From Colwellia sp. TT2012 (lineage in GTDB: Bacteria; Pseudomonadota; Gammaproteobacteria; Enterobacterales; Alteromonadaceae), in contig NZ_LJYX01000003.1 of NCBI RefSeq assembly GCF_001440345.1, positions 32,257 through 96,256 of the forward strand: a stretch of 64,000 nucleotides of DNA. Reading direction: 5' to 3'. Below the pieces are notes generated by a model. The model was not told the DNA's origin, made no database searches, and saw only the letters and a program-made list of their open reading frames with translations. Below, piece after piece: positions 1 to 8,521 of the stretch. Each line of letters opens with the position of its first letter. Position 1 is the stretch's first letter. A program made the translations under genes and the position numbers.

Positions 1-7
1 TCTTGCG

Positions 8-165
8 CTAGACTAATTTATTAAAGAGTATGCCTTTACGTTCTTCTTCATTTTTCTTAGTAATGATGGCACTTTGTAACAGCACGGCATTTTGTTCTTG
101 TTCGCTCGTTTTTGTGGTGGTGGCAGCAAACTTGGTATGTTCAATAGGTGAGCGTATAACACTAT
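8..165 (-). pseudogene. Truncated duplicate of the flagellin 3' end
   Basis: Read on the minus strand, this stretch repeats the C-terminal coding end of the flagellin gene that lies immediately to its right. The shared part includes the residues SEQEQNAVLLQSAIITKKN and the end GILFNKL, followed by a stop codon. Upstream of that, similarity decays: an insertion appears near the residues matching FAAATS, and an in-frame stop comes just before the recognisable part, so no full gene can be read. It is best explained as a partial tandem duplication that has lost its 5' part. The left edge of the window prevents seeing whether more flagellin genes follow. Confidence 0.75.
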
Positions 166-216
166 GCTTTAATTAACGTATCGTTGCAGTGGCAAGTAAA
201 ATTGGACGCTGTTCCA

Positions 217-903
217 CTAGATTAATTTATTAAAGAGTATGCCTTTACGTTCTTCTTCATTTTTCTTAGTGATGATGGCACTTTGTAAAAGCACGGCATT
301 TTGTTCTTGTTCGCTCGTTGCTGCGGCAAAATCGGTATCTTCAATCTGAGAGCGTGCAGCACTAACATTGATAATACTGGTTTGGTAGATAGCTACTTGG
401 CTAGCCAAAGCATTCGTTGCTGCACCTAAGGCACTTGCACTTTCATGTACTTGCTGTGAGGTGTCTTGAATAATTGTTTGTGTGGTCGAAGGGTCGCTAG
501 CATCGAGACCACTGATAAAGTTATCTTGCCCTAATACCTCACTTGCAAGGGTATTTATTTGCTCGGTAATTTGGTCCAATTCACCCTGTATGGCATCACC
601 CGCGTAAAGGGGGTTACCTGATTGAATAGATAACTCTTGTGCACGCAACAAGCCATCATTAATCGCTGACAAAGCGCCAGCTGCAATATTATTAATATTG
701 GCTTGGTCTTGGGCGTTAAAGCTCAGTTGTTGATTTTGATTAATTTGACTAGTAAGCCGATTTGCAATTTGTAAACCAGCGGCATCATCAGCGGCTTTAT
801 TAATACGTTTTCCCGAGGCGAGTTTTTCCGCTTGCTCTTCTCTTTGTTGATTGAGCTTATCAATAAAGCTTAAATTGGCTGATGATTGATTTACCGACAA
901 CAT
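217..903 (-). CDS. Flagellin (short, D0/D1 core only)
   Basis: This 228-residue protein has the flagellin N-terminal signature near residues 31-50 (GKRINKAADDAAGLQIANRL) and a flagellin-type C-terminal helix with DTDFAAATSEQ near residues 190-200. Flagellins polymerise into the flagellar filament outside the cell. Only the conserved helical D0/D1 core is present; the surface-exposed D2/D3 insert of longer flagellins is missing. The C-terminus, ending in NKLI and preceded by a charged KKNEEERKG stretch, differs from the usual NVLSLL-type end, so this may be a minor filament or flagellin-like protein. A degraded copy of its 3' end lies directly downstream. Confidence 0.85.
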   Translation of the reverse strand: MLSVNQSSANLSFIDKLNQQREEQAEKLASGKRINKAADDAAGLQIANRLTSQINQNQQLSFNAQDQANINNIAAGALSAINDGLLRAQELSIQSGNPLYAGDAIQGELDQITEQINTLASEVLGQDNFISGLDASDPSTTQTIIQDTSQQVHESASALGAATNALASQVAIYQTSIINVSAARSQIEDTDFAAATSEQEQNAVLLQSAIITKKNEEERKGILFNKLI

Positions 904-1014
904 AACTACACCTCAACAAGCTAAACTTGAATCTTACTAACAAGTAGTATAGCAAGAGAGAGCTATTTAGCTTGTGTCGGCGGGGGAGCCTAGGTGATGT
1001 AATCATAACTAGGC

Positions 1015-1152
1015 TTAGAGATTCTTACTATCCTCTTGAATATGCGTAATAAAGTAATAAATATAATAACCAGAAATAGCGAGAAGAATAGCTAAACCAC
1101 CTAAAGCGAACATCACTACAGGATCGTTAGCTAACATTGATAATAAGTTCAT
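1015..1152 (-). CDS. Small single-pass membrane protein (45 aa)
   Basis: A short minus-strand reading frame begins MNLLSMLANDPVVMFALGG and continues through a hydrophobic helix (LAILLAISGYYIYYFI) to a charged tail, HIQEDSKNL. I chose the second of two in-frame ATGs (at 1152) because GGAG lies at normal spacing before it; the first ATG, at 1164, overlaps that ribosome-binding site. The N-terminal pattern of an NDPVV segment followed by one helix resembles the small DUF3149-type membrane proteins of gammaproteobacteria, but this is from memory and uncertain. Function unknown. Confidence 0.55.
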   Translation of the reverse strand: MNLLSMLANDPVVMFALGGLAILLAISGYYIYYFITHIQEDSKNL

Positions 1153-1230
1153 ATTGAGCTCCATAATTTACTAAGTAATTATTGATGTACTTAGTGTAAT
1201 TAATTTACCCAATCACTAAACTGATTTAGA

Positions 1231-2019
1231 TCAATAGTAGCGTTGTTTTTCTGCCATTTCTTCTGCCATTTTTTCTTGCAGTGCTAGTTGGTCTCTTATT
1301 TTCTTATAAATTTGATTAGCTTTTTCCAAGCTCTCTATAATTTCAAGTCTAGATAAATCTCGTTCATCCATTATTCGGCTTTTTTCAGCATTGGGATAAC
1401 CATTCCATGATGCCATGGTATTCCAGACAAAAGACATCGGCGTGCTTTTTTCTACGCCTTTTCCTTCACTATAAAGTAGGGCTAAATTATATTGAGCAAG
1501 GGCATAGTTTTGATTGGCGGAATTTTGATACCAACGTGAGGCTTTAAAGTCATCTTGTTTTGTGCCTGTACCATTGGCATAGGCAACGCCTAAGTTAAAT
1601 TGAGCACTAGCTAAACCTTTTTTTGCTGCTTTATGGGTCAATTCAAAATATTTTTTCAGGTCTTTTTTAACGAGCTTGCCTTCGCTATACAGTAAGGCTA
1701 ACTCAAATTGTGCATCGGGATAGTTTTGCGCAGCAGCAAGTTGAAATAACTCAAGAGCTTTCATGCCATCTTTAGGCACAGAGTAACCGAATTGATAGAT
1801 CAAGGCCATTTGATATTGAGCGGGTGCATAGCCTTCGTTAACGAGCGGGCGAAACTGGCTAATAGCAGCTTGGAATTTACCACGATTAAACTCATAAATA
1901 CCTTGCTCAAGATCATTGCCCTGACTAAAGGTAGAGAAACTAACGAGTAAGATCATTGCTGATAGTATTTTTTTTACGCTAAAGTGTATTTTGAGGATTG
2001 CACTGGCTTTAGGGAACAT
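1231..2019 (-). CDS. Sel1-like TPR repeat protein, exported
   Basis: The 262-residue product starts with a hydrophobic export signal (about residues 15-34, ending FSTFSQG). It then carries at least four Sel1-type repeats from about residue 45 to 200, recognisable by the recurring pattern AQYxxALxYxxGxGVxKD followed by A-rich helix (for example APAQYQMALIYQFG, DAQFELALLYSEGK, SAQFNLGVAYANGTG, LAQYNLALLYSEGKGV). Sel1 repeats form solenoids that bind partner proteins; no enzyme domain is visible. The C-terminal 50 residues are helical and charged. It stands alone between two minus-strand genes, so its partner cannot be inferred. Confidence 0.8.
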   Translation of the reverse strand: MFPKASAILKIHFSVKKILSAMILLVSFSTFSQGNDLEQGIYEFNRGKFQAAISQFRPLVNEGYAPAQYQMALIYQFGYSVPKDGMKALELFQLAAAQNYPDAQFELALLYSEGKLVKKDLKKYFELTHKAAKKGLASAQFNLGVAYANGTGTKQDDFKASRWYQNSANQNYALAQYNLALLYSEGKGVEKSTPMSFVWNTMASWNGYPNAEKSRIMDERDLSRLEIIESLEKANQIYKKIRDQLALQEKMAEEMAEKQRYY

Positions 2020-2213
2020 AATTTTCCTTGGTCGGCATTATTATTATGAATAAGTGTAGCTTAGAACTTCTGTGAGTTACATTAAAGAACTGTTTCTTCC
2101 CATGATTTTTTGCCGTTATGGCTATAATTCATCTTTTATCACCTTTCGGAAATTATCAATGCCGGGATTATTGTCAGACTCAAAACTCTATTTAACGAGT
2201 TATGAATGATGGT

Positions 2214-2240
2214 AAAGTGCTCTTCGCTTAAGAGCACTTT
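2214..2240 (-). terminator. Hairpin downstream of yheS
   Basis: A perfect 11-bp stem with a 5-nt loop (arms at 2214-2224 and 2230-2240) lies 25 bp past the yheS stop codon. The T-run after the stem is short in both directions, so it is a moderate terminator candidate. Confidence 0.5.
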
Positions 2241-2264
2241 GTCTATATTTTAATTGTTTTCCGG

Positions 2265-4190
2265 TTAATTTGTCACTGACATCATCTCTTCAATCTGCTC
2301 AGCAACTTCAAGCCACTCCATTTCATTATCTTCAATATCAGTTGTCAAACGCGCTTGTTTTTTCAGTAAGTCGGTCAATTCAACTTTGCGCTCTGCTTGG
2401 TAAATATCACTATCACTTAATAACGCCTCTACCTTAGTTAACTCTTCCTGCCAATGATGAATATTTTTCTCTAACTTATCGGCTTCTTTACGTAAAGGCG
2501 CCGATTTTTTGCGTAGCTCAGCTTGTTGCTGGCGTAGTTGTTTTTTGTCTAAGCCTTTATCACTACTTTGTTGGCCACTTTTAATTGATTTTACCGCTTG
2601 TTTCTTATCCTCATTAAGCCATTGCTGATAATCATCAATATCGCCGCTAAAATCACTGACTTGACCGTTAGCAATAAGATAAAACTCATCAACACAGGAT
2701 TCTAATAAAAACCTATCGTGGGCAATTAATATAATGGCGCCTTCAAAGTCTTGTAATGCCATGACTAAGGCTTGACGCATTTCTAAATCTAAATGGTTGG
2801 TTGGCTCATCTAATAGTAATAACTGCGGCTTTTCTAAAACAATTAAGGCAAGTACTAAGCGTGCTTTTTCTCCGCCAGACATATTGCTCACGGGAGCAAG
2901 TGCTTGGTCGCCGCTAAAGCCAAATTTACCTAAAAAGGTACGCGCCTGTGGCTCACCTAAGCTCGGCTTAATTCTCAGAATATGATCAACCGCGCTCGAT
3001 GCTAGATGCAATTGCTCTAATTGGTGCTGAGAAAAATAACCAATTTTTAGCTCTTGTGCACAATATCGCTCGCCGCTAAGTAAAGCAATATCTCCGGCGA
3101 GTGATTTGATCAGGGTTGATTTACCCGCGCCATTTCGCCCTAATAAACCAATGCGACTGCCTGGCACTAAGGTTAAGCTAACACTGTCTAAAATAATCTT
3201 TTGTTCACTCTGGTCAGACTTAGGGTAACCACACTGGCTTTTTTTTAGGGATAATAGTGGGTAGGGCAAACTTTCTGGTTGTTCAAAGCTGAAGGTAAAT
3301 TGACTATCAACATGAGCGGGGGCTAAATCTGGTAATTTCTCTAAGCGTTTTAATCGGCTTTGTGCTTGTTTTGCTTTACTGGCTTTAGCACGAAAACGAT
3401 CAACAAAAGCGGTTAGATGGGCGGCTTCTTTTTGCTGCTTTTGATATTGTGCGTCTTGTTGCGCTAAATGTTCGCGGCGTTGGCGTTCAAAAGAGGTATA
3501 GTTACCGTTGTATAATTTAGCCTGCTGGTGCTCAATATGCAGTATTTGACCAATCACTGTATCAAGAAAGTCTCGGTCATGTGAAATCAGTACTAGTGTA
3601 CCAGTAAATCGCTTTAACCAACGTTGCAGCCAAATAACCGCATCTAAATCTAGGTGGTTAGTCGGTTCATCGAGTAATAACAAATCAGCACGAGAGATTA
3701 GCGCTTGCGCTAAGTTTAAGCGCATGCGCCAACCACCCGAAAAATCTTTCACTGGATTATCGAGTTGCGATTGTAAAAAACCTAAGCCATGTAATAACTC
3801 ACCCGCACGGGCAGGTAAGCTGTAGCCGCTAATGGTATCAATTTTATTAATAATGGTGGCTTCAAGGTTACCGTTATCATCGATGCGTGCTTGCTCAAGT
3901 TCTCGCTCTAACTGACGAAATTCTTTATCGCCATCCATGACATAATCAAGGGCACTTTGAGCTAAAGACGGCGTTTCTTGTTTTACTGTCGCTATATCCC
4001 AACTTGTTGGCATAGATAAATCACCAGCGTCGGGCGTTAACTCACCCAAGAGTACGGCGAAAAGAGAAGATTTTCCACAACCATTGCTGCCTACTAAGCC
4101 TACTTTATGGTTAGGGTGAATAGTAAAGCTAGATGATTTAATTAGGTTTTTAGCCCCTCTATCTAAACTTAGGTCTGTGGCTATAATCAA
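2265..4190 (-). CDS. yheS: ABC-F family ATPase YheS
   Basis: At 641 residues this matches the length and sequence of E. coli YheS (637). It has two ABC nucleotide-binding domains and no membrane segments. The first Walker A is GSNGCGKSS (residues 34-42), with signature FSGGWRMRLNLAQAL and Walker B LLLLDEPTNHLD; the second has GRNGAGKSTL and MSGGEKARL. Between them is the charged linker typical of ABC-F proteins, and the C-terminus is a long coiled coil. ABC-F proteins bind the ribosomal E site and act in translation, not transport. It diverges from yheV, the same neighbour as in E. coli. Confidence 0.95.
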   Translation of the reverse strand: MIIATDLSLDRGAKNLIKSSSFTIHPNHKVGLVGSNGCGKSSLFAVLLGELTPDAGDLSMPTSWDIATVKQETPSLAQSALDYVMDGDKEFRQLERELEQARIDDNGNLEATIINKIDTISGYSLPARAGELLHGLGFLQSQLDNPVKDFSGGWRMRLNLAQALISRADLLLLDEPTNHLDLDAVIWLQRWLKRFTGTLVLISHDRDFLDTVIGQILHIEHQQAKLYNGNYTSFERQRREHLAQQDAQYQKQQKEAAHLTAFVDRFRAKASKAKQAQSRLKRLEKLPDLAPAHVDSQFTFSFEQPESLPYPLLSLKKSQCGYPKSDQSEQKIILDSVSLTLVPGSRIGLLGRNGAGKSTLIKSLAGDIALLSGERYCAQELKIGYFSQHQLEQLHLASSAVDHILRIKPSLGEPQARTFLGKFGFSGDQALAPVSNMSGGEKARLVLALIVLEKPQLLLLDEPTNHLDLEMRQALVMALQDFEGAIILIAHDRFLLESCVDEFYLIANGQVSDFSGDIDDYQQWLNEDKKQAVKSIKSGQQSSDKGLDKKQLRQQQAELRKKSAPLRKEADKLEKNIHHWQEELTKVEALLSDSDIYQAERKVELTDLLKKQARLTTDIEDNEMEWLEVAEQIEEMMSVTN

Positions 4191-4334
4191 TGGTAATTCC
4201 TCGATAAAATGGCATAGCGTTGCAGGGAAAAGACAAGCTAAAAAAATGCCTGTGCATTGTCGCTTTTCCTATGACTACAATTCAAGGTAAAATAGCGATA
4301 ATTCTGGATTTAGTGTAATAGGTAGTAGGTAAAA

Positions 4335-4538
4335 ATGAGCAACCCCCTAAAAAAGAGATTTATCGCCGGCGCAGTTTGTCCAAAATGTAAAGCTATGGAT
4401 ACCCTGGCACTAACCAAAGAAAATAACGTAGAAAAAGTAACCTGTGTTAGTTGTGGTGAGCAAATGGTGCAAACCGAAGCACAAGTCGAAAAGGTTATTC
4501 GTGCAAATGAACAAGTGATTGGTGTGTTTAAGCCATAG
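4335..4538 (+). CDS. yheV: YheV-family zinc-ribbon protein
   Basis: This 67-residue protein has two CxxC pairs (CPKC near residue 16 and CVSC near residue 37) forming a zinc ribbon. The RFIAGAVCPKC start and the EQVIGVF end are diagnostic of the YheV (DUF2387) family. Its biochemical role is not established. In E. coli yheV also lies close to yheS, kefB and slyD, so the placement supports the call. An in-frame ATG follows a GTAGGT sequence 7-12 nt upstream. Confidence 0.92.
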   Translation: MSNPLKKRFIAGAVCPKCKAMDTLALTKENNVEKVTCVSCGEQMVQTEAQVEKVIRANEQVIGVFKP

Positions 4539-4586
4539 GCTATTTTATAAGGTTAATGGCTCAAACGACTGAAAAAATAATTTGCT

Positions 4587-4617
4587 GTCATCCTCGAGGT
4601 GTCTGGTCGAGGCTCCC
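4587..4617 (+). repeat. REP-like palindrome, copy 1
   Basis: The unit has the form GTCATCCTCGAG...GTCGAGGCTCCC, a short stem (CTCGA with TCGAG). It is related to the elements at 4812-4839 and 55576-55605, whose common form is TCATCCCCGAG-(N)-CTTGTCGGGGA. It sits just left of the MITE at 4625. Confidence 0.6.
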
Positions 4618-4624
4618 TGTGGAG

Positions 4625-4794
4625 TATACCCAAGCCACCTCCAACGTTTCTAAACCAACCATTTAGGGGCTTCTGAGTCAATCATGCATTGCGTTGCATC
4701 TGTTTTTAAGGGAATAACCATTAATAAAAAGATGCGCCTTGTTCATGAATTACTCAGTAGTCCTGAACAAGCAATTTGAAGTGGCTTGGGTATA
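4625..4794. repeat. MITE-like element, 170 bp, 14-bp terminal inverted repeats
   Basis: The ends are perfect 14-bp inverted repeats, TATACCCAAGCCAC at 4625-4638 and its complement at 4781-4794. The interior has no open reading frame of note, only an internal inverted repeat (CTTGTTC with GAACAAG) near 4739-4770. Size, ends and lack of coding capacity fit a miniature inverted-repeat element that a transposase elsewhere would mobilise. It fills most of the gap between yheV and slyX. Confidence 0.75.
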
Positions 4795-4811
4795 GGCTTT
4801 ATTTATGACTA

Positions 4812-4839
4812 GATTCCCGACAAGACACTCGGGAATGAT
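4812..4839 (-). repeat. REP-like palindrome, copy 2
   Basis: An 8-bp perfect stem (ATTCCCGA with TCGGGAAT, 4813-4836) of the same family as the copy at 4587, in opposite orientation. It lies directly after the slyX stop codon, where it may stabilise the 3' end of the transcript. Confidence 0.6.
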
Positions 4840-4848
4840 GGCTGAAGC

Positions 4849-5112
4849 TTAGTAATGCGGTGGTGGTGGTTCAACATCGTCTGCATCACCCGATGAGCTA
4901 CCGGCATCTTTAAGGCGATTAGCCACTAGTTGAATTTGCTGTTTAAGCTCTGCAATCTCATGCTGATGGGCAGCGAGTTCTTCACTTAACTGGTCAATAA
5001 CATCATCTTGAAAAACATTGCGTGACTCTAGAGCGTCAACACGCTCTTCGAGTTGCTGGACATAGTTAGTGTTCGGGTTGTTAGCGCTTAGGGTTATTTC
5101 GGCATTGGCCAT
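4849..5112 (-). CDS. slyX: SlyX family coiled-coil protein
   Basis: The 87-residue product is almost entirely a coiled coil (residues 15-70, heptads such as LEERVDALESR and ELAAHQHEIAELKQQI). It ends in the EPPPPHY tail that marks SlyX. Its molecular function is unknown despite wide conservation. It lies close to the peptidyl-prolyl isomerase gene fkpA, as in E. coli. Here its first 19 nt overlap the end of a WD40 lipoprotein gene, so the two are probably translated from one mRNA. Confidence 0.93.
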   Translation of the reverse strand: MANAEITLSANNPNTNYVQQLEERVDALESRNVFQDDVIDQLSEELAAHQHEIAELKQQIQLVANRLKDAGSSSGDADDVEPPPPHY

Positions 5113-6077
5113 GATTCAACATATCCTGAGGAACTTATCGTTAATAGGTTGTTATTATCGCCAAATGCGACACTATACACAACCGCCCCGGTAGGTCTTT
5201 TTGCTTCTTTTGGTGTAACAAACCAATACGCAAGGCGTTTGCCGGTAGCAATATCCCAAACACTGACCTTCCTGCTGGCTGCACCTGTGATCATAGTTTT
5301 ACCATCGGGTGAAAAACGCACGGTACTAAACACCTCATGGCGTTTTGTCCCTTGTAAGGTACTAATACGTTTACCTGTTTTTAAGTCCCATATATAAGCA
5401 GACTTCATACTGTCGGCGCTAAAGGCGTAACGGGCCTTAGCATCTAAAGCAACTTTCGACACCCGAGAGCTGTGATTAAATTGATAAACCACTTGTCCTG
5501 ATTGGGTATCCCATACATAGGCGATGAAATCGTTACCCCCAGACATAGCCACACGCCCATTGGGCAGCATATCTACGGTATTCACTTTTTCTTTATGACC
5601 AAGAAACTCTAAGCGTCTGCCGGTATCAACGGCAACATGCACGACAGTACCGTTACTTTTACCGATAAGTAAATAATCACCGCCATTGCTGATGGCAATA
5701 TCTCTAATGTTTGACTCACGTACTTGCCAGTAACCCTCTGACTTGCCATTTTTTAGATTCCACAAGGCAAAGTTTTTTCTATTGGCGGTGAGAACATGAC
5801 TCGAGTTGTCACTGATATCGATGGTGAGTACTAAATTATCACTACTATTTTGCTCTTGTGCCCAGTTATAAAGTCGCTCATTTTTTGTTAAATCCCAAAC
5901 ACTCAAGCCATGGTGAATGGACGAAATAACCGAGAATTTGGCATCGTTAGAAATATTGCCGGCATAGGCGCCTTCAACAGACTGCTGCCAACGCTCTATT
6001 GGCGCTTGCGTTAAGGGCTTACAGGCCATGAGTGTTGTCATTAAGATCACAGGAAAAATCCAATTACATTTTAACAA
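5094..6077 (-). CDS. WD40-repeat lipoprotein
   Basis: The 327-residue protein begins with a lipoprotein signal: charged start, hydrophobic core, then LMAC with the lipobox cysteine at about residue 19. The rest is a WD40 propeller, with repeats ending in motifs such as LSVWDL, FALWNL, AYVWDT, AYIWDL, VSVWDI and YVESWPM, spaced about 40 residues apart. Six or seven blades can be counted. It is likely an outer- or inner-membrane-anchored periplasmic scaffold. It is translated upstream of slyX with a 19-nt overlap, and it diverges from fkpA. No binding partner can be named from sequence. Confidence 0.85.
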   Translation of the reverse strand: MLKCNWIFPVILMTTLMACKPLTQAPIERWQQSVEGAYAGNISNDAKFSVISSIHHGLSVWDLTKNERLYNWAQEQNSSDNLVLTIDISDNSSHVLTANRKNFALWNLKNGKSEGYWQVRESNIRDIAISNGGDYLLIGKSNGTVVHVAVDTGRRLEFLGHKEKVNTVDMLPNGRVAMSGGNDFIAYVWDTQSGQVVYQFNHSSRVSKVALDAKARYAFSADSMKSAYIWDLKTGKRISTLQGTKRHEVFSTVRFSPDGKTMITGAASRKVSVWDIATGKRLAYWFVTPKEAKRPTGAVVYSVAFGDNNNLLTISSSGYVESWPMPK

Positions 6078-6203
6078 AATATTAAGTCTTTTTTATTTAC
6101 GCATTTATCGTTAGTATAAGGTCTTTTTTAAAATTGTTTAGTGTTATCTTATAAATTTAAAAAGTTAAACTTTTAACGGTAACATCACAATTTTTAGCTT
6201 GTT

Positions 6204-6223
6204 AATTGGGGAATTCTCCAATT
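6204..6223. promoter_or_regulatory. Palindrome upstream of fkpA
   Basis: AATTGG and CCAATT flank an 8-bp centre containing GAATTC, 24 bp before the fkpA start codon. It could be an operator or a 5'-UTR hairpin; no regulator is identified. Confidence 0.35.
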
Positions 6224-6246
6224 GTTTTGTATAAATGGAGATATAA

Positions 6247-7020
6247 ATGAAATTATTTAAGCCTACCCTAGTAGCCCTAGCGTTAGTGGCCGTTGTTGGT
6301 TGTAATGAAAAAGCGGTTGAAGAAGTCAAAGCACCCGTATTAGATACTGAAGTGCAAAAACAAGCTTACGGTTTGGGTGCTTCAATTGGTATGTACATGC
6401 AACGTAACTTAGCAGAGCATAATAAATTAGGTTTAACTTTAGATAAAACGCTTATTGTCCGTGGTTTTACTGACAGTATTGATGGTAAAGCAGTTATCGA
6501 AAAAGAAGAAATTCAAGCCTTACTTATGAACCTTGATGCTAGCATGAAAGAAAAGCAACAAGCGGAAAGTATTGCCGCGTCTGAAGCTAGTTTAGCTGAA
6601 GGTGCTAAGTTTCTTGCTGATAACGCTAAAAAAGAAGGTGTAACAGTCACTGAATCAGGTATTCAATACGTAGTATTAACCGCTGGCGAAGGTGAAAAAC
6701 CTGCGGCAACAGATACGGTAAAAGTTCACTATAAAGGTACCTTCTTAAACGGTGAAACGTTTGATAGTTCATACGACCGTGGCCAACCAGCAGTATTCCC
6801 ACTGAACCGCGTCATTAAAGGTTGGACTGAAGGTGTACAATTAATGACGGTTGGCGCTAAGTTTAAATTCACTATTCCATCAGATTTAGCATACGGCCCT
6901 AACGGTAATCCACCCAATATTCCGGGTAACTCAGTGTTAGAATTTGAAATTGAATTATTAGAAATTCAAAAAGATGAACCAACACCAAAAACAGATGGTC
7001 ACGATCACGCTGCTCACTAG
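6247..7020 (+). CDS. fkpA: FKBP-type peptidyl-prolyl cis-trans isomerase FkpA
   Basis: At 257 residues this has the FkpA layout. An N-terminal export signal with a lipobox (VVGC, cysteine at residue 19) is followed by an alpha-helical dimerisation domain (about 30-130) and an FKBP domain (about 135-240) with VKVHYKGTFLNGETFDSSYDR, the catalytic-pocket stretch VIKGWTEGVQLM and AYGPNG. FkpA is a periplasmic chaperone and prolyl isomerase that helps envelope proteins fold. The C-terminus ends in a short His-rich tail (DGHDHAAH) that may bind metal. The lipobox suggests membrane anchoring, unlike the soluble E. coli enzyme; that is an inference. Confidence 0.93.
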   Translation: MKLFKPTLVALALVAVVGCNEKAVEEVKAPVLDTEVQKQAYGLGASIGMYMQRNLAEHNKLGLTLDKTLIVRGFTDSIDGKAVIEKEEIQALLMNLDASMKEKQQAESIAASEASLAEGAKFLADNAKKEGVTVTESGIQYVVLTAGEGEKPAATDTVKVHYKGTFLNGETFDSSYDRGQPAVFPLNRVIKGWTEGVQLMTVGAKFKFTIPSDLAYGPNGNPPNIPGNSVLEFEIELLEIQKDEPTPKTDGHDHAAH

Positions 7021-7080
7021 TTAAGGTTAGTGTTGCCTAAGCTTGCTTAGCTATTCACCGACTTACTAGTAAAAATATAA

Positions 7081-7113
7081 AACCATCAGTAATGATTTAC
7101 TGGTGGTTTTTTT
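7081..7113 (+). terminator. Rho-independent terminator of fkpA
   Basis: A 12-bp stem with one G-T pair (arms at 7081-7092 and 7097-7108), a 4-nt loop, and a run of T to 7113, starting 60 bp after the fkpA stop codon. Confidence 0.85.
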
Positions 7114-7182
7114 GTTTAGAGTTACATTAGATTTTAGTTTTATCGCTTGGCTTTCCATAACGGCTCACGATAAAATACCGCT

Positions 7183-8439
7183 ATGAAAAAACTCCTAATT
7201 ATTGGCTATGTTTGGCCCGAGCCTAACTCTTCTGCGGCAGGTCGCCGTATGATGCAGTTAATCCACTTCTTCCATGGGCAAAGCTATGACATTACCTTTG
7301 CTAGCCCTGCGCAACAAACTGACCACATGGTTGATTTAAACGCCTTAAATATTGCCATTGAAAACATCAGTCTCAATTGCACTAGCTTTGATGATTTCAT
7401 TAAAAACCTACAGCCTGATACGGTAATGTTTGACCGTTTTATGATGGAAGAGCAATTTGGCTGGCGTGTTAGTGAGTTTTGCCCACAAGCGCTGCGAATC
7501 CTAGATACCGAAGATTTGTTTTGTTTACGTAACGGCCGCCACCAAGCCTATAAACAAAAACGTAACATTACCGATGAAGATTTACTTACTAGTGAGCTAG
7601 CAAAACGTGAAGTTGCTTCAATATTTCGCTCTGATATCAGTTTAATGATATCAAGTGTGGAAGTGGCATTACTACAACGCCTCTTTAAAGTTGATGCCAG
7701 CTTAATTCACTATTGCCCGTTTATGTTAAGTGAGGCACAGTTAACACAAAAAAATCCAAGTTATGACCAGCGCGAAGATTTTATGGTGATAGGGAACTTT
7801 CGTCATGCGCCCAACTGGGATGCAGTATTATGGCTAAAACAGCAGATATGGCCGCTAATACGTAAACAGTTACCCAATGCAAAGTTAAATGTTTATGGCG
7901 CTTATCCACCGGCAAAAGCGACTGACTTACATGATGAAAAATCAGCTTTCTTAGTCAAAGGCTGGGTTGATGATGCGGTACTGGCCATGCAAAGCGCAAA
8001 AGTCTGTTTAGCACCGTTACGTTTTGGTGCCGGTATTAAAGGCAAGTTAGCCGAGGCCATGTATTGTGCTACGCCATCAGTGACCACAGATATTGGTGCA
8101 GAAAGCATGCAAACCGATCTACCTTGGGCGGGCGCAATAGCCAATGAGCCACAAGCGATAGCTGATGCAGCGGTAAGACTTTACCAAAATGAGCTTGCTT
8201 GGCAAAGTGCCAGTGAGTTAGGGCAAAAAAATGCCCAGCTAATGTATCAACAAAACAGCATATTAGCCGAGCTAGCCAATCGTTTTACGCAACTAGAGGC
8301 TAACCTTAGTTCACATCGGCAAATGAACTTTATTGGTAGCATGCTTAACCATCATCACCATAAAAGTACGCAATATATGGCGCAGTGGATTGATGTTAAA
8401 ACCCAGTTGAAAGTTTTGGCAGAAGCTGCTGAGGATTAA
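7183..8439 (+). CDS. Glycosyltransferase, GT-B fold (GT4-like)
   Basis: The 418-residue protein has the two-domain plan of GT-B enzymes. The N-terminal part begins LLIIGYVWPEPNSSAAGRR, with a small-residue-rich loop where acceptors bind. The C-terminal part has VIGNFRHAPNWDAV (about residue 203), VYGAYPP, and the donor-site stretch APLRFGAGIKGKLAEAM (about 281-297), the usual sugar-nucleotide motif of family GT4. It would transfer a sugar to an unknown acceptor, acting in the cytosol. It is a lone gene facing a nuclease gene, with no polysaccharide cluster around it, so the product glycan cannot be inferred. Confidence 0.78.
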   Translation: MKKLLIIGYVWPEPNSSAAGRRMMQLIHFFHGQSYDITFASPAQQTDHMVDLNALNIAIENISLNCTSFDDFIKNLQPDTVMFDRFMMEEQFGWRVSEFCPQALRILDTEDLFCLRNGRHQAYKQKRNITDEDLLTSELAKREVASIFRSDISLMISSVEVALLQRLFKVDASLIHYCPFMLSEAQLTQKNPSYDQREDFMVIGNFRHAPNWDAVLWLKQQIWPLIRKQLPNAKLNVYGAYPPAKATDLHDEKSAFLVKGWVDDAVLAMQSAKVCLAPLRFGAGIKGKLAEAMYCATPSVTTDIGAESMQTDLPWAGAIANEPQAIADAAVRLYQNELAWQSASELGQKNAQLMYQQNSILAELANRFTQLEANLSSHRQMNFIGSMLNHHHHKSTQYMAQWIDVKTQLKVLAEAAED

Positions 8440-8521
8440 TAAGGGAAAAGAGTCACTAGCTTTTATCAAGCTATCATGCGGACTGTAACTAAAGTCGGCA
8501 TCAATTGTTGAGAGCAGGGAG

